NCBI RefSeq assembly: GCF_030341905.1
Contig: NZ_JATAAF010000028.1
Span: 1 to 33,638 of the forward strand
Origin: Porticoccus sp. W117
GTDB lineage: Bacteria; Pseudomonadota; Gammaproteobacteria; Pseudomonadales; Porticoccaceae
Reading direction: 5' to 3'
DNA length: 33,638 nt
Both the position numbers and the translations under genes were made by a program. This document shows positions 26,071 to 33,638 of the stretch, piece by piece (the first letter of the stretch is position 1; the number at the start of each line of letters is the position of its first letter). The notes under the pieces were generated by a model. That model was not told the DNA's origin, searched no databases, and saw nothing but the letters and a program-made list of their open reading frames with translations.

Positions 26071-26109
26071 AGAGAAACGGCCGCCTAATCAGGTGGCCGT
26101 TTCTCTTTG
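26071..26109 (+). terminator. Intrinsic terminator after the small membrane-protein gene
   Basis: AGAGAAACGGCCGCCT (26071-26086), loop AATC, AGGTGGCCGTTTCTCT (26091-26106), then TTG. One wobble pair lies in a 16-bp stem. It is nearly the same sequence as the terminator at 24408. Confidence 0.88.
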
Positions 26110-26177
26110 TATTGATTCCCCCATCCATTTGGCGGCACAATCGGCTTTGACAGTTCAACTGACAAGGAAGGTTACCC

Positions 26178-28319
26178 ATGGCCAAAAAGCTGTTTCGTTC
26201 ACTGCTGCTGATTATCAGCGGCTGTTTGTTGGTTCTCGGATTCCAGAAATTTTTCAGCCTTAACAACGGGCCTACTTTCACCACCCAGCCAGCAAACAAC
26301 CACTTTGACCACGTGCCCAAAATCAGCCAGCAAGAGGCAGAACAGCACCGTCAGAGCGGTTTTGAATCTCTTGTCAGCTTGAGCGATATCGCCACTCTGC
26401 CCACCGCCTTTACCCAGGATCAAGCCCTTATGGCACTGGCGGGCAGGTCTGACCAACGCACCATCGAACAACTTATCTCTGAGACCGGACAGCTGGCCGA
26501 TGGTGGCCTGCAACGGGCGGCCCTGATCACACTGTTTGCCCGCTACACGGAGCTGGCACCCCAACGCGCAGTTGCCAGCCTGCCCCAGGTTCCCGCCCGC
26601 CATTCCAGAGACATTACCTACACAGTATTCCACTACCTGGCGCGCATGGACATTAATGCCTCCATTGAAATGGCTCTGGCAGAAGAAAACCGCCAGTTCA
26701 GTCAATGGGCAGCGGAGGCCATCTATTACGCATGGCAGCACGACAGCAAAGAATTGCTGGCAGATATTGAGCAACAGTTGGCCCCGGTTGCCGATCTCAA
26801 GGCACTGCGCATAGACGTACAAGTCACAAGCCTGGCCGGTTCACCCCAGCAGATGATGGAGGCGGCTTTGGCCATGTCGGCTGCAGACGGCCAGTACCAG
26901 TACGTTCAGCAAGCCGCCCAACAGTGGGCAAATCAATCCCCAAAAGAGGCTTATAAATATGCTGTGGAGCTACAAGATGCCCAGCAGCGGCAGTTGGCGC
27001 TGAACGCTATTTTACAAATTTGGGCAAAGACACAAGATGGCGCCCAACAAGCCCTGAACGCTGTAAACGACCTGCCAGCCTTTGAGCGCGAATCTGTTTA
27101 TTACAGCATATTCCAGAGCTGGGCTGCACAGGCCCCTAAAGAGGCGCTTGCCGCGCTGGAACAGGTACAGGATGCACGGGTCAAGCGGGATCTGGAAAGC
27201 ACTATTGCCTATCAGTTAGCCAGCATATATCCGTTAGAGGCGTTGCAGTGGGCCAATGAAGTAGACGGCAATCAACAAGATCAGCGGATGTTTTCAGTGC
27301 TACCCGAAGTCGCCAGAACACACCCGGAAGCCGCTATCGAAGTGCTACAGAGCATAGACAGTCACCGGGCACAACAGTTGGTAAGTACCGTGATGCATGC
27401 CATTGCCAATAACAGCCCGGAAACTGCTCTGAGCATGATGGAACTGCTGCCACAAGACCAGCGCTCGCAAGCCATGATCACTGTGGCGGAACGCTGGATG
27501 CAGCAAAACCCGGAAGCAGCACTGGACTGGGTGACCACCCAGGACGAAGCTATCCAACAAACGGTTTTGCGCCAAACCAGCTACCAACTGGCATACCAGG
27601 ATCCGGAAAGAGCTATCCAACTGATGGATCGGCTACCGAGTAACGTACGAGAGAGCTGGCTGCCCACGATTGCCGCCGCCAAAGCCAATACTGATCCACA
27701 GCAGGCGGCGGAGTGGATTCAGCAATTTCGCGACAGTCGCAACTATAAGCAAATGGTTCAGTATGTAAGCAGCAGCTGGGCACAAAGCGACCCTCAAGCA
27801 GCCCTCGACTTTGCCTTAAGTGAGTCGAACGGCGGCAATAATCAGGCCGTTAATCTGGCACTCAACTCTTGGGCCAACAGCGATCCCGCCAGCGCCGCCA
27901 ACTGGCTGACCAGCAATGCCAAGGAACAACAACTCTCCACTGGCGCACGTCAGATCGCCAGCGTCTGGGCACAACAGAGCCCTCAGGAAGCGGAACAATG
28001 GGCGCAATCCCTGCGCTCAACAAAAGCACGGGACAACGCCCTTAACGGGCTAATTGGCAGTGGCAATCTGGGCACCGACAAAGCACTTGAACTGATGTCA
28101 TCCATCAACGACAAACGCACCCGCACAAACGCGCTCACTGGGCTCTTTTCCAACTACTATTTCTTCAACCGGGACGCAGCAATACAACTTAGGGACAACC
28201 CCAACCTATCAACTGAAGACCGACGCACCATCGATATGCTGCAAAAATCCATGGATGAAAGTTCCGGTTCCGTACCGATGTTTTATCCTGAGATGCAACT
28301 CCACGAAGTAATTCGATAG
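26178..28319 (+). CDS. Membrane-anchored or exported alpha-solenoid repeat protein, unknown function
   Basis: The 713-aa protein has an N-terminal hydrophobic segment (residues 5-25) containing ISGC, which fits a lipobox, although hydrophobic residues continue after Cys16, so a signal anchor is also possible. From about residue 90 to 660 the chain is a run of helical repeats of about 32 aa with the recurring pattern WAxxxPxxAxxW, for example WANQSPKEA, WAAQAPKEA, WMQQNPEAALDW, WAQSDPQAA, WANSDPASAANW and WAQQSPQEAEQW. This resembles a TPR/HEAT-like superhelix for protein binding. I do not know a function. AAGGAAGG precedes the ATG. Nearby terminators suggest a single-gene transcript. Confidence 0.8.
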   Translation: MAKKLFRSLLLIISGCLLVLGFQKFFSLNNGPTFTTQPANNHFDHVPKISQQEAEQHRQSGFESLVSLSDIATLPTAFTQDQALMALAGRSDQRTIEQLISETGQLADGGLQRAALITLFARYTELAPQRAVASLPQVPARHSRDITYTVFHYLARMDINASIEMALAEENRQFSQWAAEAIYYAWQHDSKELLADIEQQLAPVADLKALRIDVQVTSLAGSPQQMMEAALAMSAADGQYQYVQQAAQQWANQSPKEAYKYAVELQDAQQRQLALNAILQIWAKTQDGAQQALNAVNDLPAFERESVYYSIFQSWAAQAPKEALAALEQVQDARVKRDLESTIAYQLASIYPLEALQWANEVDGNQQDQRMFSVLPEVARTHPEAAIEVLQSIDSHRAQQLVSTVMHAIANNSPETALSMMELLPQDQRSQAMITVAERWMQQNPEAALDWVTTQDEAIQQTVLRQTSYQLAYQDPERAIQLMDRLPSNVRESWLPTIAAAKANTDPQQAAEWIQQFRDSRNYKQMVQYVSSSWAQSDPQAALDFALSESNGGNNQAVNLALNSWANSDPASAANWLTSNAKEQQLSTGARQIASVWAQQSPQEAEQWAQSLRSTKARDNALNGLIGSGNLGTDKALELMSSINDKRTRTNALTGLFSNYYFFNRDAAIQLRDNPNLSTEDRRTIDMLQKSMDESSGSVPMFYPEMQLHEVIR

Positions 28320-28361
28320 TGCACTGCCACCCCCCTCCAATAAAACAAACCTATCTGCCGC

Positions 28362-28385
28362 ATAAATAAAATCGATTTTATTTAT
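28362..28385. promoter_or_regulatory. Perfect 24-bp palindrome upstream of katG
   Basis: ATAAATAAA, ATCGAT, TTTATTTAT forms an uninterrupted perfect palindrome 78 bp before the katG start. It is too AT-rich and lacks a T run suited to a terminator. Its place suggests an operator for a dimeric regulator. It does not fit the OxyR ATAG/CTAT spacing. The regulator is unknown. Confidence 0.5.
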
Positions 28386-28451
28386 CGACAGCACAAACCA
28401 ATACTGGGACTACGCCGCAAAACCTTGCAGCTCCTTAATAAATTTCAATAG

Positions 28452-30686
<2,235 letters not shown>

Positions 30687-30727
30687 ATAGACCTGTCGTC
30701 CTGAGATATCTAACCATCAACAACCAC

Positions 30728-30756
30728 AAGCCCCGTCCACAAGGATGGGGCTTTTT
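30728..30756 (+). terminator. Intrinsic terminator of katG
   Basis: AAGCCCCGTCC (30728-30738), loop ACAA minus one, GGATGGGGCTT (ending 30753), then a T run. One wobble pair lies in an 11-bp stem. Confidence 0.9.
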
Positions 30757-30779
30757 AATATCCCGATACTAAGCATCTG

Positions 30780-30807
30780 TTGCATTTTGTATAAAATTTT
30801 ATACAAT
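30780..30807 (+). promoter_or_regulatory. Promoter and 20-bp palindromic operator of the toxin-antitoxin pair
   Basis: TTGTATAAAA followed by its complement TTTTATACAA (30787-30806) is a perfect 20-bp palindrome. TTGCAT (30780-30785), a 16-bp spacer and TACAAT (30802-30807) form a sigma-70 promoter overlapping it, so antitoxin bound to the palindrome would block transcription. The start point would fall at about 30814, at the toxin ATG. Confidence 0.75.
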
Positions 30808-30814
30808 CACCCTG

Positions 30815-31165
30815 ATGGAAAGGACTCTAAAGCCAATTTATTGGGAGGGAACCAGCAAATCCGATTTGCTTAGCTTCCCAAACGATGCCAAGCAGGCTGC
30901 AGGCTATCAGCTTCATCGCCTCCAGCAAGGGAATGACCCGCTGGACTGGAAGCCGTTGAAGAATTTGGGCAAGGGCATTAGTGGTGTTTATGAAATACGG
31001 ATTTGGGCAGACGATGGGACTTATCGGGTCGCCTATGTCACAAAGCTGAAAGACGGAATAACCGTATTGCACTGCTGGCAAAAAACAACACAAGCCGCCG
31101 CCAAGCCAGACATAAAGACCATTACTGACCGCTACAAAGCAGCCAAACAGAGGCTGAAAATATGA
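30815..31165 (+). CDS. RelE/HigB-like toxin (phage Gp49-type) of a type II TA pair
   Basis: The 116-aa protein fits the Gp49/HigB-like RelE superfamily: IYWEGTSKSDLLSFPNDAKQ, AAGYQLHRLQQGNDPLDWKPLK, GVYEIRIWADDGTYRVAYVTKL and VLHCWQKTTQAAAKPDIKTI. Members cut mRNA, usually on the ribosome. Order is toxin first, antitoxin second, as in higBA. There is no ribosome site before the ATG, which lies 7 bp after the promoter -10, so the toxin may be translated from a leaderless mRNA. The stop overlaps the antitoxin start by 4 bp. Activity is inferred from family and context. Confidence 0.88.
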   Translation: MERTLKPIYWEGTSKSDLLSFPNDAKQAAGYQLHRLQQGNDPLDWKPLKNLGKGISGVYEIRIWADDGTYRVAYVTKLKDGITVLHCWQKTTQAAAKPDIKTITDRYKAAKQRLKI

Positions 31166-31449
31166 CAAATGAAGTAACTGAAACAGTAACCACAGGCAGC
31201 GTTTTCGACGATCTTGATTTCGATCCAGGTGAAGCTGAACAGTTAAAACTCAAAGCAGCCCTGTTCAACACCATCGTCAACCACATGAAGGAACATAACC
31301 TGACCCAACAACAGGCCGCCGACGCAATGGGCGTGCAACGTTCACGGGTTGGTGACATCTGCCGAGGCAAAACAGCGGGGTTTACCATTGACGCTTTGGT
31401 GGCCATGGCAGCTCGTGTTGGGCTCCACCCCTTGCAAATTGCCGCTTAA
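31162..31449 (+). CDS. HigA-like Xre-family antitoxin
   Basis: The 95-aa protein has an acidic N-terminus (about 1-30, SVFDDLDFDPGEAEQLKLKA) likely to contact the toxin, followed by a Cro/C1-type HTH (about 38-90: HNLTQQQAADAMGVQRSRVG, DICRGKTAGFTIDALVAMAA). It would neutralise the partner toxin and repress the operon through the palindrome at 30787-30806. Start ATG 31162 overlaps the toxin stop. Length is normal for this group. Confidence 0.9.
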   Translation: MTNEVTETVTTGSVFDDLDFDPGEAEQLKLKAALFNTIVNHMKEHNLTQQQAADAMGVQRSRVGDICRGKTAGFTIDALVAMAARVGLHPLQIAA

Positions 31450-31602
31450 CTGCTCCGGAACTTCATCACTCACGCACCTGTGCACACCTTTTTTTGCAAC
31501 GCTGCGGAGAATTCACCGCCCACATCTGTCTATAACTGATCTGTTTATCGACCCACTCTGGAACCAATACCAACAACAAGTACCAACACATGAGGAATCA
31601 CC

Positions 31603-31974
31603 ATGCTGGGATACACAACCATTGGCACCAAAGACCTGGCCAAAGCCACCGCCTTTTACGACGCACTGCTGGAGCCAATTGGCGGCAAGCAGCTGATGGG
31701 GCTGGACCGTATTAAGTTCTACGGCGACGGCAAAGGCGGCGCCATGCTGGCGGTTTGCACCCCCTCCGACGGCGGCGAGCAAAGCTGCGGCAACGGCCAA
31801 ATGATCGCCATCCCCGGCGGCTCAGAAGAAGGCGCCGACGCCCTGTACAACAGAGCCCTTGAACTGGGCGCCACCTGCGAAGGCAAACCCGGCTGGCGTA
31901 CCGACTTTTTCTACGGCGGCTATGTTCGCGATCTGGATGGCAACAAGATCTCGTTTTATCACATGAACTTGTAA
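31603..31974 (+). CDS. VOC-superfamily (glyoxalase/bleomycin-resistance fold) protein
   Basis: This 123-aa protein has the two beta-alpha-beta-beta-beta modules of the vicinal oxygen chelate fold: MLGYTTIGTKDLAKATAFYD, ALLEPIGGK at the N-terminus, and GADALYNRALELGATCEGKP, YVRDLDGNKISFYHMN at the C-terminus. The usual first metal ligand His in the opening strand is replaced by Tyr/Thr (LGYTTIG), while a His is kept in FYHMN, so glyoxalase I activity is not supported. The substrate is unknown. TGAGGA precedes the ATG. It is a single-gene unit 153 bp after the antitoxin gene; that gap holds no other gene. Confidence 0.85.
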   Translation: MLGYTTIGTKDLAKATAFYDALLEPIGGKQLMGLDRIKFYGDGKGGAMLAVCTPSDGGEQSCGNGQMIAIPGGSEEGADALYNRALELGATCEGKPGWRTDFFYGGYVRDLDGNKISFYHMNL

Positions 31975-31982
31975 AAGCCCGC

Positions 31983-32017
31983 CCCGCCCTAAAACTGCTG
32001 GATGGTTTCAGGGCGGG
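31983..32017 (+). terminator. Possible terminator after the VOC gene
   Basis: CCCGCCCT (31983-31990) pairs with AGGGCGGG (32010-32017) across a 19-nt loop. The T run after it is weak (ATTACTC), so this may be only a hairpin. Confidence 0.45.
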
Positions 32018-32183
32018 ATTACTCATCCTCTGGCAAACCATCCAAACCACACCACAACCAATCACTCCCCTGCCTTGTAAAAACAAGCGCACTGATCGCC
32101 GCTTGCGACTTGATTCCCGTTATTCCCTATAATGCCTATCCCCTGTAATCGGGCACTGCAAACTACCTGGGCTCAAGGCAACC

Positions 32184-33245
32184 ATGACACTGCTATTAAT
32201 CTACTTGACCATCGCCATTGGAGTATCTTTTCTCTGTTCGATCCTTGAAGCGGTGCTGCTATCGGTTACCCCCAGCTACGTTGAACAAGTCCGCGAACAA
32301 AGCCCGCGCCGCGGCAAGCAACTGGCTCATGTAAAAACCCATATCGATGAGTCGCTGTCCAGCATTTTGATACTCAACACGTTCGCGCACACCATGGGCG
32401 CAGCGGGCGTTGGCTCTCAGGCACTGCAAGTGTTTGGCCCGGAGTGGGAAACGTTAATCGCCATACTGCTGACACTGGCCATTCTGTACTTCTCGGAAAT
32501 CATCCCCAAAACTCTGGGGGCGACATTCTGGCGGCCACTTTCGGTGCCGTCTGCCTATACCATCTCCTGGCTAGTAAAAATTGTTTACCCATTAGTGTGG
32601 CTGTCGACACGCATCACCCACCTGTTCAGCAAAAACAAAGGCGCTGAAATCACCCGCGATGAAATTATTGCGTTGGCCTCAATCAGCCATAAAGACGGCA
32701 CCTTGTTTACCCAGGAAAACCAATACCTGTCCAACCTCTTGAGCATGAGAGACGTGAATGTGGAAGACATTCTGACGCCGCGAAGCGTTGTCCATATGCT
32801 GCAAGAATCCCTGACCGTAACCGAAGCGCTCGATAACCCGAAAAGCCGCCAGTTCTCCCGCATCCCAACCTATGGCAATACCACTGACGACATTACCGGT
32901 TGTGTATTTCGTACCGATTTGTTTGAAGCGGAACGCAATGGCGACGGCGACAAAGCCATCAAGGAATTGGCGAAAAATATCACCCGTGTTTCCGAAAAAC
33001 TACCCGTCTACAAAATGTTGGATATGTGCATTAAACGCAAAATCCATCTTGCACTAGCGGAAGATGAGTTTGGCCAGACGTCCGGCGTAGTGACACTGGA
33101 AGATGCCATTGAAACCTTACTTGGCCGTGAGATTGTTGATGAGAGTGATCCGGTTGAGGATATGCAGGAGCTGGCGAAAAGGAAGTTTCGGGATCGGTTG
33201 AAAAAAGCGCGGAAAGACAAATCTAACCCGCAAGAGAAAAGCTAG
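32184..33245 (+). CDS. CNNM/HlyC-type DUF21 and CBS-domain membrane protein
   Basis: The 353-aa protein has an N-terminal DUF21 domain (about 1-150) with three to four membrane helices, including SILILNTFAHTMGAAGVGSQ and YFSEIIPKTLGATFWRP, the latter a family hallmark. A linker (ITRDEIIALASISHKDGTLF) leads to a pair of CBS modules (about 195-320: VEDILTPRSVVHMLQESLTV and LALAEDEFGQTSGVVTLEDA, IETLLGREIVDE). The CorC_HlyC domain found at the C-terminus of many relatives is absent; the chain ends in a basic tail. Members move or regulate magnesium or other divalent cations; the specific ion here is unknown. The ATG at 32184 has a weak ribosome site. Confidence 0.88.
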   Translation: MTLLLIYLTIAIGVSFLCSILEAVLLSVTPSYVEQVREQSPRRGKQLAHVKTHIDESLSSILILNTFAHTMGAAGVGSQALQVFGPEWETLIAILLTLAILYFSEIIPKTLGATFWRPLSVPSAYTISWLVKIVYPLVWLSTRITHLFSKNKGAEITRDEIIALASISHKDGTLFTQENQYLSNLLSMRDVNVEDILTPRSVVHMLQESLTVTEALDNPKSRQFSRIPTYGNTTDDITGCVFRTDLFEAERNGDGDKAIKELAKNITRVSEKLPVYKMLDMCIKRKIHLALAEDEFGQTSGVVTLEDAIETLLGREIVDESDPVEDMQELAKRKFRDRLKKARKDKSNPQEKS

Positions 33246-33638
33246 ATTAGTGGGGGCCTGCAACCTCCAAGTATCTTTGGACTCACTTTAAATGCACTAT
33301 AAATAAGCTCGATCTGGCAGCAATCATTAACAATGAATTTCACACCATTTTTATTGCAGTACAAGTGTAGATCGCTCATTTACCACTAGGGAACATCTGA
33401 TTAATTGATAAAGCGATTTTATGTTCGCAAATCAAAAACTCAGATGCTCGTTTTCTCCAAATCTTGCACAAATAACTCGATATTTACGCGTATGCTCATC
33501 GTAACGGGGGGCTCCTCCCCGTTTTCAGGCGAACTACGCCTGAGACAACTCTGGCTGTTTCAGCAAATGAGCTTTAGCTACCACAAGGTTCATCAACGCA
33601 CAGCTCACAAATAAATGGTGGGCGTTTTTATCAATCCC
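33246..33638. other. Gene-poor right edge with two adjacent hairpins and possible element end
   Basis: No convincing gene is present. Two stem-loops lie back to back: AACGGGG (33503-33509) with CCCCGTT (33517-33523), and TCAGGCG (33525-33531) with CGCCTGA (33537-33543). A CTAG followed by GGAACATCTGATTAATTG (from about 33387) resembles the tip of an IS5-like element, and TCAGATGCTC occurs about 50 bp on in the inverse direction. A 69-codon frame at 33405-33614 lacks a ribosome site and family features. ATG 33615 may begin a gene running out of the window. Confidence 0.4.

Noticed and set aside
26041-26109. A second Rsm-type RNA before the repeated terminator
   Set aside because: The terminator is shared, but the 70 bp upstream has no series of GGA motifs and is the 3' end of a coding gene.
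28362-28385. An OxyR binding site before katG
   Set aside because: The palindrome lacks the spaced ATAG/CTAT tetranucleotides of OxyR sites.
33490-33638. A retron or group II intron start at the right edge
   Set aside because: The hairpins lack the flanking inverted repeats and priming-site features of msr-msd, no intron 5' consensus is seen, and no reverse transcriptase is within the window.

Overview
The window is a chromosomal segment of a gammaproteobacterium. The support is: a HutF-type histidine degradation route, EF-P with its EpmA/EpmB lysylation enzymes, a FimX-type degenerate GGDEF/EAL protein, and a GacA/Rsm-type small RNA. The gene set points to the Pseudomonas/Cellvibrionales part of the class, probably marine, but the genus cannot be fixed from sequence alone. 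Intergenic gaps are rich in palindromic and 7-bp-period repeats.

Layout. 1-156: right end of an IS3-family insertion sequence. 181-8158: a complete histidine utilisation locus in two divergent arms, hutF-hutH-hutG on the minus strand and hutI-hutC-hutU on the plus strand, sharing a 100-bp control region with a HutC-like operator (TGTATATACA). Together they take histidine through urocanate, imidazolonepropionate, formiminoglutamate and formylglutamate to glutamate. 8385-9004: a small membrane protein overlapping a 66-aa HTH regulator. 9088-11508: aroG, an unknown 257-aa gene and trmY in a tight cluster. 11551-13963: decayed pieces of a second aroG and a second trmY flanking an intact DUF3857/transglutaminase gene. 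14058-15036: cytochrome b562-like and cytochrome b561-like genes, the latter ended by a 265-bp MITE.

15321-18031: the EF-P module (epmA, efp, epmB). 18128-22053: a PilZ-like gene and a fimX homologue (c-di-GMP/type IV pilus signalling). 22329-24029: TPR protein. 24236-24442: a probable RsmY/RsmZ (CsrB-family) RNA with a GacA-box-like element and terminator. 24496-26056: a 7-TM AraC-type regulator and a small membrane protein. 26178-28319: an alpha-solenoid repeat protein. 28464-30686: an exported catalase-peroxidase. 30787-31449: a HigBA-like toxin-antitoxin pair behind a perfect operator palindrome. 31603-33245: a VOC-family protein and a DUF21/CBS membrane protein. 33246-33638: no convincing gene, but two adjacent hairpins and a possible mobile-element end.

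The strongest non-coding observations are the Rsm-type RNA at about 24310-24442, the fossil second aroG/trmY locus, the 7-bp-period repeat arrays in four gaps, and the MITE with a 3-bp target duplication. No CRISPR array, tRNA or rRNA was seen.
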